A DNA stretch of 64,000 bases from Blepharisma stoltei. Its lineage: Eukaryota; Ciliophora; Heterotrichea; Heterotrichida; Blepharismidae. Made by a program: the position numbers and the translations under genes. Every line of letters begins with the position of its first letter. Position 1 is the stretch's first letter. This document shows positions 31,001 through 40,458 of the stretch, in pieces. The stretch lies in assembly GCA_914767885.1 (NCBI GenBank), contig CAJZBQ010000008.1:62001-126000 (forward strand), written 5' to 3'. Under the pieces are notes generated by a model. That model saw only the letters and a list, made by a program, of their open reading frames with translations. It was not told where the DNA came from and ran no database searches.

Positions 31001-33998
31001 GAAAGTTCAACTTAATTTGTTAAATAAAAGACCAAAAGTTACAAAGAAATATAAGAAAAGTGATTATGGAGAAAATTTTAAAAAAATGGATGAAAAAAGT
31101 ACATTTTTTTTTCATATGCAAAAAAAAAGAGTGAAAAAAGTACTCATAAAATTTTTAACAGTGCAAAATTTTGGATGAAAAAAGTACAAAGGGAAAAAAA
31201 AACAGAGGAAAAAAGTACATTGACTTTTTATATGAAAATACTAATTTTTTAAATATGTTTTACCTTAAAATGAGAAGAACGCATCAATTTAATTTTGCTG
31301 ATATATTAATTCTCACTCCACCCCCTTTAAATTGGAACAAAAAATTTTTTTTTTGTTAGAAAAAAATATCACTTAACTTAACTTAAACAGACGGGCTCGT
31401 GCCTTTAATTTTAACGCAATCACAATGATCCCTTGTGGGATTCATCCGCTTTGCGACATCACTCCCACATAAAGCGGGAGTACTGATGCCTCCTCCTTGT
31501 CTCTTGTAAAAGACTCCAGTGTTGAGTGGGCAGACTACGGGTTTGTGAGGCTTCCTGAGGCTGAGGGAATACAAGTTGGCATTCCGAAATTCCAAAAAAT
31601 GGAATTTCTGGTAGCCTGTCGGCAAAAGGGTAAAGTCCAGATCCTGGAACGTAACGCCCAGTCTCACGCTAGGCAGTTGCCCAATTGTCTAGCTATTATC
31701 TGTAGACTCTGATGGGCTTGCCCTTTCCAAATCTAACCCTCCTTTCCTTAGAGGTAAAAAACCAGTCTCGAATTTGGACTTGGGCTAGGTTCTACGCTCC
31801 TGCAGAATTAGTTGCTAGCATTGCTGTCCATTTCAAGCTGGAAAAACCTTGCCGGATACAATTAAAATATGAGTCGAAGGCTGTATGTCGTGAGGCCATA
31901 CCTAAACGAAGACGCCATATTTTAACTATCTAGAAAAAAAATATCAATATAAAATTTTTTATAAAAATAAAATTTCAAAAATTTATCGAATTAGATTAAT
32001 AAATTTGTTTAATAAAATACTATTTACTCTTTTTCCTTTAAAACAAAGCAATATATAACTAAATTTGCATTATTAGTTAATACGCCCACTATTAATTGGC
32101 ATCAAAATTATTTACACAAAAATTATTATTTTTATTAATAAAAAAAAAATTTTAGAAAATTTATCGATCAAAGTGCTAATTTTGTTTATATAAGATGCTA
32201 TTTATACTCTATACTTTTTAAAATAAAGCAAGAAATAAGTAAATTTTTATATTTTATAAAGAATTCCTATTGAATTTATATCAAAACTATTTAAATAAAA
32301 AATTTAGCAATTAAGGATAATAAATTTTATTTAAATAAGATGCTCTTTATACTCTCTTCTTTAAACAAGAGCAAGACATAACTAAATTTTTATTTTAGTT
32401 AAGAAGAAGCATTTAACTTATATCAAAACTTTTTTAGATAAAAAATTATATATAATTTTTTATTATAAAATTAAATATATAATTTTTTTATTATAAAATT
32501 AAATTTTGTTCCAATTGAAGGAGCTAATTTATCAAAAAAAGGGGAAATTTTACCTATATTTGTTCCAATTTTAAAGGGGGTGGAGTGAGAATTAATATAT
32601 CAGCAAAATTAAATTGATGCGTTCTTCTCATTTTAAGGTAAACATATTTTAAAAAATTAGTATTTTCATATAAAAAGTCAATGTACTTTTTTTCCTCTGT
32701 TTTTTTTTTCCCTTTGTACTTTTTTCATCCAAAATTTGCACTGTTAAAAATTTTATGAGTACTTTTTTCACTCTTTTTTTGCATATGAAAAAAAATGTAC
32801 TTTTTTCATCCATTTTTTTAAAATTTTCTCCATAATCACTTTTCTTATATTTCTTTGTAACTTTTGGTCTTTTATTTAACAAATTAAGTTGAACTTTCTA
32901 AGGGAATTTCCTGTGCTTATTATTAGTCTTTTATATTAGATTATTCTACGTCACTTTAATCATTTTATATTTTGCAGCGTACTTTTTTCCTCTTATTTTG
33001 AGAGCCAAATATTTTTTATTGTTTATCATGCAGCTCTTGCATTCTTTCCAGCAATATTGTTTAGTATTTATTATAATGCAATACAAGCTGCTTATTATGC
33101 AATTTAACCTTGGCCTTTCTTTGCTTAAATTTACTTAGTCTTGATAGAATATTGATTTTTATATGTACTTTTTTCCTCTGTTTTGGCTGGTTTTTTTTCA
33201 CCGTTTACTTTTTTCACCCCCCTGTTTTTAAAAAATCGAAAAGTACCGTTTGTACTTTTTTCACACTAAATGACCATTTTTTAAAGTACATAGTCATTTT
33301 TGTAGGTTTTCGGAGGGGGTTTAAAAAAGTACAGTGTACTTTAATTAACCTCACCCTATTTTTTTGGACTCAAAAATCAAAAAATCATTAAAACCTTTGA
33401 AAAAATTTCCTGTCCTCCACCATCCTTTTCCTGCATGGTCTATTGTTCACAGCTCTTTTCTTTTTCTTTGAGAAGCTTGCCAGTAAAACATTGGTGGTTT
33501 ATTAAATTGCAAAAAGATTTTGTATTTATTACCTTTGTCTTCATAAGCCCAGTATAAAATTCATTCTAAGCTTATAGTCAGCTTAAAGTTCATTTTGTTA
33601 GTCTCACACAAAATCTCAAGTTTTTCTTTTGATGGGTAAATTTTACAAACTACCAATCCTTTGTATTTGGCAATAGAGTATTGTGTATTTTCAGAGTGGA
33701 AATTAGGGATCCCTGAGTTAAGTTTAGTGCTATAGCAGTGAGGGATAGACTCTCTTAGCCTAAAATTGCCTCGGATTTCTTGAATATCAATCACTCTATT
33801 TTCCCACATTATCCCATTACTGAAGATATCACGATTCAAGCCTCTCTCATCAAAGGTCACAAATGCAGCATTTGTCCCGTTCATTTTGACCCTAATAACA
33901 TCCCCATAAGGTGTTAGGAAATCTTTTATATCCACCGCGTCCCAATTTTCGGGAAAATCTTTAACAATGGTTTCACTGAATTTTTTTCTAAAAAACAA
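28059..33998 (-). CDS. RNA-dependent RNA polymerase (RdRP), eukaryotic RNAi type, interrupted by a foldback transposon
   Basis: About 1027 residues once the insert at 30542-33356 is removed. The N-terminus is RRM-like (V-D-I-K-D-F-L-T-P-Y-G, A-A-F-V-T-F). The catalytic core includes G-S-D-L-D-G-D-L-Y-F-V, the DxDGD metal-binding motif of RDR/QDE-1 enzymes, with H-P-G-D-I-R upstream of it. A helical C-terminus ends at TAA (28059-28061). TGA is Trp at 33559, 30188 and 29822. The join at 28524-28546 is unresolved: the frames differ, and only removal of about 35 nt (GT..AG) fits. RdRPs make double-stranded RNA for small-RNA pathways; in other ciliates such pathways steer DNA elimination. The convergent PH-PHR gene ends 142 bp away, and CLP1 lies upstream on the same strand. 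Confidence 0.92.
31372..31930 (-). mobile_element. SINE-like retroposon H
   Basis: A GC-richer 559-bp block flanked by tagaaaaaaatatca (31357-31371) and tagaaaaaaaatatca (31931-31946). On the minus strand it ends in a (TTAAG)n tail, seen as cttaacttaactta at the left. The two open frames inside it overlap on both strands and match nothing I recognise. Confidence 0.8.
31975..32440. repeat. Degenerate tandem repeat, about 3 units of 140-180 bp
   Basis: Landmarks aaatttatcga, gctatttatactct, aagcaagaaataa, ctaaattttta and atcaaaact recur in order near 31980, 32160 and 32330. Non-coding core of the family I element. Confidence 0.6.
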
Positions 33999-34132
33999 TT
34001 ACTATATATATATTTCCAACTAAAAGCCAATTACGGACATAAAATATTGAGAGACATTCCCTGCTAAGCTTTTTCTAATAATTAACTTAAGCTTCACTGT
34101 AATTAAGCATTATAGATCTCTACAAATTTATA

Positions 34133-35444
34133 TTATTTAAGCATTTTAAGAGACCCTAGCAAAAAGTTTTTCGACTGTAAATACCCAGGAGATAGGAGTT
34201 TCAGCTGTTGGTGAGGCTCGTCAACTTCTACAACATGGACGACTCCACAGATGGAGGATCTTAAGACGTCTGTGTCTGTTAAAACTCCCATGACTGAGTT
34301 TCATAATGCTTCTTGTGTAGGAGCGACCTGTGAAACCAATAAGCCTTCACCTTGAGGAAGAGCGCCATAAGTTAAAGCAGACTGTGGGGTTGACGGAACA
34401 CTAATTTTAAATACCTTAATTTCTGCAAAAGTTAGTGTAATTTGATGAATCTGATGTTTTGAAAAATAAGAATTCAGCGCATGCAGCTGCAGTCTGTTCT
34501 TATACTCGTTTTCTAAAGGTACAACCCCACCTGATTTTCCAAGCCGCATTGGTTCAAGTCCTCTATGCTGAAGGGAAGATACAAGTCTTTCTTGGTCTAT
34601 CACAAGCACAATGTCAGTTTGAAATTTATCAATCACAAAATTAATTATACTGATAATAATAATTTATAATTTTTTTTAAATAATCATTTTATTAAAAAAC
34701 ACGCATAAAATAGTATATGTTTTCACATAAATTAAGATCTAAAAACCCTGGGAAGTTTATAATGCATCCACTTGCATAGGCATTGTTTCTAGGAGCATAA
34801 GAATCTTTATGGTTCTCTTTAGAATACTGCAGCTCATTCTCTATTCTTGTTTTTACTTGGCTTAGCAGCTCCCCTAATAGTGATTTAAACAGTTCTGTAT
34901 TGTGTGACTGGATTGACGTATGCCCATAAAAATAAGCCAAAACTGGATCCCATGTGTTCTGATAGTAAGAAGCTGCAGAAATACACCCAGGAAGATACAT
35001 ATCGTTATTTGTGACATCAAGTTCCACAAAAAGCGGCCTCCAGCCACATTTATTAGCATAATTTAATAAAATCTTGCAGAGACTTGATTTTCCACAGCAG
35101 CTTCCTCCGACAACCAAAATTTTGGGACCGACACGTCGATCTCGGCAGGCTTCATAGCGGAGACGGTTTATTTGGCCGTGAGCAAGCAGATAATCAGGCA
35201 TTGGGGTTTCTGTAGTACTTGTGTAGACGTTAAGAAAGGTTCCTGCGACTTTTAGCTTGCAGCCATGCCATGTAAAGATTGCAAATCGGTTTGGGCCTGA
35301 AAAATTTCTCCATGTGCCTGCTGGAAGTTCTTCACCAAAGCGCTCAGCTCTGCCGATTTCGAGTAAAATGCTGAGGACCTGTTCAAAACCTATTTCTATA
35401 CGAAGTTCTTGTCCGACTTGAAGATCATATTCTCTTTCTTCCAT
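34133..35444 (-). CDS. CLP1: CLP1-like polynucleotide 5'-hydroxyl kinase / cleavage factor subunit
   Basis: 413 residues after removal of a 70-bp IES. The N-terminal beta domain is E-E-R-E-Y-D-L-Q-V-G-Q-E-L-R (compare the CLP1 start). The P-loop domain has V-V-G-G-S-C-C-G-K-S-S, with F-V-E-L-D-V and the Y-F-Y-G-H block. The C-terminus reads L-L-S-P-G-Y-L, as in the family. TGA is Trp near 34301. CLP1 acts in mRNA 3'-end processing and tRNA splicing. ATG at 35442-35444; stop TAA. A family B MITE lies in the 5' flank. Confidence 0.9.
34648..34717 (-). other. 70-bp TA-bounded IES (CLP1)
   Basis: Almost pure A/T. Removal joins L-C-E-N-I to I-N-F-V-I-D-K-F in frame and drops an in-frame stop. Confidence 0.85.
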
Positions 35445-35523
35445 TTTATGAGAAATTAGGTACAAATAAGCAATTTCTAATGAGAGGCTTATCTTTAAAT
35501 AATATCTGCTGCGATTATTCCTA

Positions 35524-36210
35524 CTCCCCCCATCCTTGATCGAGCACCTCGCCATCGTTCGATCAAGGATGGGGGTTAAAAAAAAATTTATATATAAAAT
35601 AAAAAAATATATTTTTTTTTTATATATTTTTAAAATAAGAGGGTTGAGAGTATTTAATAATTATTTTTACAGCAAAAAATTGAATTAATTTTATAAGAAT
35701 ACATTTTTTAATATTTCGATTTTTTGATTACCCTTTTAAACTGTATAAATTTTAATTTGCTTCTTATTGAATTAAAAATTTTAAATTTTTATGATCTCTA
35801 TTTTTTAGATTATTGAGTTTTAAAGCCTAGGTTGATGACTAAACCACTTAGGATGGCTGATTTCGTAGCTTTTTGTCGTCTCAAAACCTCTGAAAACAAC
35901 TTCATTAGGCACATCTCCCAAGCTTTTTGATAACTAATATATTTTTATATATAGAATTTTCCATAGATGGCGCTGCTTGCCCTTGATTTGCCCACTGTGG
36001 AAATTTTTTTGGTTCGACCAGTACCATATGGTTTGGTCAAACCAAAAAATTTTTCCTCATGGGCAAATCAAGGGCAAGCAGCGCCATCTATCGGAAATTT
36101 CTATATAAAAATTTGCATGATATGAAAATCGTCCGATCAAGGATGGGGGTTAATTTCCCCAATTTTTAGGAATTTTTACAGTGAATCGTTCGATCAAGGA
36201 TGGGGGGGAG
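35524..36210. mobile_element. MITE family B, copy 2, with nested MITE C
   Basis: The left palindrome is CTCCCCCCATCCTTGATCG..CGATCAAGGATGGGGG (35524-35575); the direct motif pair is at the right (about 36128 and 36187). Flanks CTA and TTA. Alignable with copy 1 at 3301, including the conserved stretch gttgatgacta...aaaacctctga. It occupies the intergenic space between CLP1 and the next gene. Confidence 0.88.
35950..36105. mobile_element. Palindromic MITE C, copy 1 (nested in family B)
   Basis: TATAGAATTTTCCATAGATG and the inverse CATCTATCGGAAATTTCTATA; the arms meet around a partly palindromic centre (ggttcgaccag ... tggtttggtcaaacc). Absent from the family B copy at 3301, so it inserted later. 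Confidence 0.9.
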
Positions 36211-36284
36211 TTATAATCATTAAAATTATTGAATTTTGGATTTTCTTTTTAATAGCTAAAAAACGTATATAAGTTTTATAAACT

Positions 36285-38629
36285 ATGCTTTTAAAAATTA
36301 TTTTTGCGATATCATGCACTTCTCTTGCTACTTCTAGCTCGACATCAGCAGACCAAAATGCTCAGCTTTTCAAATCATCTTTAAATCAAGCACCAATTTT
36401 CGTACAAGGAACACTAGAGATATCACTTATACATAATTACAATAAATATAAACATTCCTATTAGTAGCCAATACATATTTTGCCGTAATGGCGAAGTGTG
36501 TATATGATGGGGAGCAACTTGGAGATGGAGAAATGCAGATGGTTTCATGGAGATATGCAGGTGAAATTGATGAAGACTCTTGAAGCCAAAGCGGAATCAC
36601 AGAAGATGTGTTACAGTTCGTCAGTCTTTGGGGAAATGAGTTCTTTTGAAATTTTATCAGAATTTTACATCAGAATCAGTTACGTTTTATTTTATCAGAA
36701 TTTAAATTTCAGATCAGAATCAGTTATAATGGTCAGATTGAAAAATCTTATGGCCGTAATTTCATTAAGTAAGTTAAGTATTAGTAGCCAGAAATAAAAT
36801 AGTGACGTTGACGGAAATAGGACTCCGAGGCGCACCTCCTATGGAGCTGGTAGGACCCATTTCTGATGAAGCTGAAATATAGGGCCTCGTTCCCTGTCTT
36901 AAGTAGGCCTTCAGAGGTGGGGAAGCCGTGCCGAAAAGGAAGTTTTTATTTCTCCCCCGAAGGTTTTCCTGTCCCTGCCAGATGGGCTAGACAGGTTTTT
37001 GCCTACCACATGGTCTTCCCTCACCAGGACAATCGGGGCACTCCTCCAAGAGTGGTTCTGCCAAAGGAGCTGATCCTCTGGACAGGTGGTTCAGACCAGA
37101 AATCAAGATGGCGTCGGGCCTGGGAGTATGGTCGCATCAGAACCCGACCTGAAGTTGTCTTTCGAGCTGAGGTGTTGTGGTCCGCTGGTTCGCACGTATG
37201 GCCATTTTAAAACTAACTAGCTAACTAACTATTAGTAGCCTTATCCTATTTATTCTTATTAGTTATAATTCTCAAGCATCAATCGAATCTCAAAACTCCC
37301 CAGAGTCTTCACTGTCTTTTCTGCAACAAGATGAAGCTTCTTCAGAGTCTTCTTCAGAAACTTCGACAGAGTCTTCTTCAGAATCCTCAACAGATGAGAC
37401 AAACCCTTTGGATCGTGACACAGATGACCATCAGCTCCCGGAAGACTCAGACGATGGCGGTGACGAGTACTCTGGTGGTGACACAGACTATCCTATTATT
37501 TATAAATAATTTTTTATTATAAATTTATTATCAAAAATAGCAGATTTACTATAAAAAATATCCCTATTGATAATTCTAGCCAATATTTGTCATCTCTAAA
37601 TAATAAAAGCATTTTTTATATAATGAAGGATATATATTCTTGCTACTAGTTTTACTGATAATGAAGAAGGGACTGGAAAAGTCTGGTTAATTCCAATGAA
37701 ATCTGAAGAAGATTCTTCATATGAAATTTTAGGAGGCCTCGAAAAGCCTGTAGGAGTTTGCTTTGATATCAATAACAATTTTATGTATGTAGCCGATGCT
37801 GGTTTTGGAAGTGATACTGGGTATATATACCAATACGAAATTTCTTGGGATGAGGAAAACAGCTTTTCTTTGTCAAGAAATATATATGCAGTTGTATATG
37901 AAGGGGAGTCACCATATGATTGCAAGGTTGATATATATGGAAATTTATATTTTGTAGACTCAGTTACCAACCAAATAAACGCAATCAGCTATACAGACCT
38001 TTATTCAGGCTCCAAAAACCAACAATACACCTTATACCAAGCAGACGAGACTAATACCGATATTAGTGCCCCATGCTCTTTAGATCTATACAAAAGTGAA
38101 GGGATTTATTTTGTGAATAATGAAAATTTTGATACCTCAGGGACTGTGAATTATGCAATAATCAACTCGACCTCAATTAATTATAATGATATCCAGCAGT
38201 GCGCAATTCATGACGTAGCACCTTGGGGTGTTACGTATAGTGAAGATGATAAGGTTTTCTATTCATTAGATAGCGGAGAAGTCCAGGGGTTTGATATATA
38301 CTAGTAAACCTAATGGTAATATAAATAATTTATTAATTTTTATAATTATTTATATTAATTAATGTAGGATAGAAAATGCAGCCAACTCGTTTGTAAAGGT
38401 AAGCAAACTTAGTGAGCCTAGAGGACTTTGCTATGGAGATGGGAAAGTCTATATTGCAGATCACTATGATGGGAAAATATATAAGGTGAGTGATAGCGAT
38501 GAAGAAGAAACGCCAAGTGTTATTATTAACTTGCAAGGGGTTTATGCAGTGTTTTGTGTGAATGAAGGAGATTTTGCAAGAGCGATAGTGGTAGTTTGGG
38601 TAGCATTAATTAGTTATCTAATAATATAA
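36285..38629 (+). CDS. Secreted Ser/Glu-rich protein with beta-propeller-like (NHL/SMP-30 type) repeats
   Basis: 451 residues after removing a 16-nt intron and three inserts (36459-37229 repeat-bounded, 132 bp, 70 bp); all joins keep one frame. The hydrophobic start is M-L-L-K-I-I-F-A-I-S. A second hydrophobic stretch follows (I-S-S-L-I-L-F-I-L-I), then an acidic linker with repeated E-S-S-S-E and D-D/G-G runs. Strands of the type N-F-M-Y-V-A-D, G-N-L-Y-F-V-D and G-K-V-Y-I-A-D are spaced as in six-bladed propellers. Role unknown. The first exon depends on the short intron and is less certain. Confidence 0.65.
36402..36417 (+). other. 16-nt intron (propeller gene)
   Basis: GTACAAGGAACACTAG; removal gives an open frame through the first retroposon target site into the rest of the gene. 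Confidence 0.6.
36471..36778 (+). mobile_element. SINE-like element K
   Basis: 308 bp between TATTAGTAGCCA copies at 36459-36470 and 36779-36790, ending in a taagtaagttaag tail. It contains an internal partial repeat (ttatcagaatttt ... cagaatcagtta twice). No ORF of note. Confidence 0.7.
36791..37229 (+). mobile_element. SINE-like element F, in tandem with K
   Basis: 439 bp, GC-rich, between the second and third copies of TATTAGTAGCC (36779-36789, 37230-37240), ending in a taactaactagctaac tail. Its sequence is unrelated to K, but it uses the same target and the same kind of tail. Confidence 0.75.
37505..37636 (+). other. 132-bp TATA-bounded IES (propeller gene)
   Basis: Removal joins P-I-I-Y to I-L-A-T-S-F in frame; several stops lie inside. 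Confidence 0.75.
38297..38366 (+). other. 70-bp TA-bounded IES (propeller gene)
   Basis: Removal joins Q-G-F-D to R-I-E-N-A-A-N in frame; stops inside. Confidence 0.8.
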
Positions 38630-38715
38630 ATGTGCGATGAATTAAATATCTATAATTCTACTGTAGGTATATATAAAAATATGTTTTTATGTGTTATCAT
38701 TGTAAGCAATCATGC

Positions 38716-39966
38716 CTAAAAGGCTGTTATAATGAAAATTATAAAAATTTTCACAACTGCATTATAAGCAGAAGAAAGTGTGCCAGAAGGCTTCAAAGTG
38801 TATCCAGACTCTGTGCTGCTTGATGAGCCATTAGAAGACGAGCTACTCCCAGATGAGCTACCCCCAGATGAGCTACTTCCAGACGAGCTACTTCCAGATG
38901 AGCTACTCCCTGACGAGCTACTCCCAGACGAGCTACTCCCAGAACTTGAGCTCCCAGACGAGCTATTGGTAGTATTTGTACTAGACGAGCACTCAGGCAA
39001 AAATCGATTGCTGCCAGAGCTCCCTGATGTCGTGCTATTAGTAGAATTGTTTGTTGAAGTGCTTGTTTCGTTAGCTGAAGAAGTTGTATTGTTTGAGGTC
39101 TCTGTGCTATTTGCAGATGATGTTTGGTTCGTTGTAGAAGTGCTGTTTGTTGATGTAGATGTTGAACTTGTCGTGCATGTGCTGTTGGTGCTACCAGAGC
39201 TAGACCCTGATGAAGTGCTATTAGTAGAGTTTGAGGACCCACTTGAGCTTGAACCACTACTTGAGGACCCACTAGAGCTTGAACTACTGCCTGAAGAGCC
39301 GCTAGATGAAGATCCGCTTGAAGATCCACTTGAACCACCACTTGACGATCCGCTAGAGCTTGATCCACTAGACCCACTTGATGAAGATCCACTGCTTGAG
39401 GATCCACTGCTAGAAGATCCACTAGAACTTGACCCACTAGATCCAGAGCTTCCAGGAGCCACAGTATCAGCTTTTAATGTGAAGCTTGTGGTACCTTTTC
39501 CAGAGTGCATTTTAATATCCCCACTATAAGGCCCATTGCAATAAATCAAGCCGTAACTCTTCCCTCCTACTAAGTCTATATGATGTGAAACCCCACCAGC
39601 GCTTAAATTTCGTGTCCACTGATATACTGTATTTGTGCCATTCACAAAGGAAGTAATCCCAGTCAGAGAAAAAGTGTCTGTAGGTGTGTAATAGTCTCCT
39701 GAACAAGTTCGGCTTTCAACTGCTGGCGAATTTGTTATAATTGCTACGCAGTCAGAGTTTTTCATCTTTGCATTGCCTGATGCAAATCCTAAGCCGAAGT
39801 ATCCTCAATTTTTGCTTGTTTTCAAAGATGTGGGGAAAATCAAGTAGAATGTAACAGTTGTGGATGAAGGGAAATACCACCCAAGTGAAATGCCATTTGT
39901 TAATGATTTTGTGGTAAAGCCGAAGCATAGTGTACTTAAAGTAAGTAATAAAATCTTGAAACTCAT
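38716..39966 (-). CDS. DOMON-domain surface protein with Ser/Gly-rich stalk
   Basis: 416 residues. Signal peptide M-S-F-K-I-L-L-L-T-L. A DOMON-like domain follows (W-G-Y-F-G-L-G-F-A, M-K-N-S-D-C-V), a fold that binds haem or sugars in secreted redox proteins. Next comes a long Ser/Gly/Asn/Thr low-complexity stalk built of G-S-S-S-S units (38840-39430), then a short hydrophobic C-terminus (I-F-I-I-F-I-I-T-A-F) that fits a GPI-attachment signal. TGA is Trp at about 39808. Stop TAG. The two long overlapping frames opposite the stalk are shadows of the repeat. Confidence 0.8.
38840..39440 (-). repeat. Coding (GGCTCATCTTCT-like)n degenerate tandem repeat
   Basis: Short units coding G-S-S-S-S and variants, interrupted by an Asn/Thr-rich centre. 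It opens all frames on both strands. Confidence 0.8.
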
Positions 39967-40083
39967 TGTTTTTTTATAAAGATGGAATGCCAATTTTTAA
40001 GGCTCATAAGAATAAAAAAATTGAAGCTCTGCAAGCGAAAATGAAAATTCGTTTCTTAGATTTCAGTATAAATGGAAATTAAT

Positions 40084-40240
40084 TATAGAAATTTCCCATA
40101 GATGGCGCTGTTTGCCCTTGATTTGCCCATGAGAAAAATTTTTTGGTTTGACCAAACCATATGGGACTGGTCGAACCAAAAAAATTTCCCCAGTGGGCAA
40201 ATCAAGAGCAAACAGCGCCATCTATGGGAAAATTTCTATA
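40084..40240. mobile_element. Palindromic MITE C, copy 2
   Basis: 157 bp, TATAGAAATTTCCCATAGAT to its inverse, same internal sequence as the copy at 35950 (wording tggcgctgtttgcccttgat). It lies upstream of the DOMON gene start and downstream of the channel gene. Confidence 0.92.
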
Positions 40241-40458
40241 CTATTAAAATGATAATAAATTTGTTTTTCTCCAAATCTGGAGCACTTTTTGAGACATGGT
40301 AGTTCCATTTATGTCTATAAGTACTGGATAAAATACTGGATAAGCAAATAAGATCTTGGAAAAGAATTTTTTAATTTACATCCTATAACATTTACAATAG
40401 AAAATATCCATAGACTGAAGAAATATTTAAAAGCTTGAATTTTACATATTATTTCATT

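Larger units (their letters stand above)
31317..32586. mobile_element. MITE family I, copy 1 (nested in the foldback)
   Basis: The ends are CTCCACCCCCTTTAAATTGG and its inverse. At the right the motif occurs twice in the same direction (about 32507 and 32559). The left palindrome is truncated. The foldback arms extend right up to and into these ends, so the MITE sits at the symmetry centre. It contains SINE H and a degenerate tandem repeat. Confidence 0.7.
30542..33356. mobile_element. 2.8-kb foldback (Mutator-like) element inside the RdRP gene
   Basis: The ends GGGTGAGGTTAATTAAAG and the exact inverse are flanked by a perfect 9-bp duplication TATTTTTTT (30533-30541, 33357-33365). The inverted arms (30542-31341, 32560-33356) are about 800 bp and nearly identical, and each holds several GAAAAAAGTAC motifs. 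Removing the element plus one duplication joins E-S-K-K-I to G-I-K-L-K-V in frame. A 9-bp target duplication and long arms are typical of Mutator-like foldbacks; no transposase is present. The middle holds a family I MITE and a SINE. Confidence 0.9.

Noticed and set aside
38780-39529. Long plus-strand frame rich in Asp, Glu, Leu and Pro opposite the DOMON protein
   Set aside because: It is the antisense of the G-S-S-S-S repeat; the minus strand has the signal peptide, DOMON motifs and C-terminal signal.
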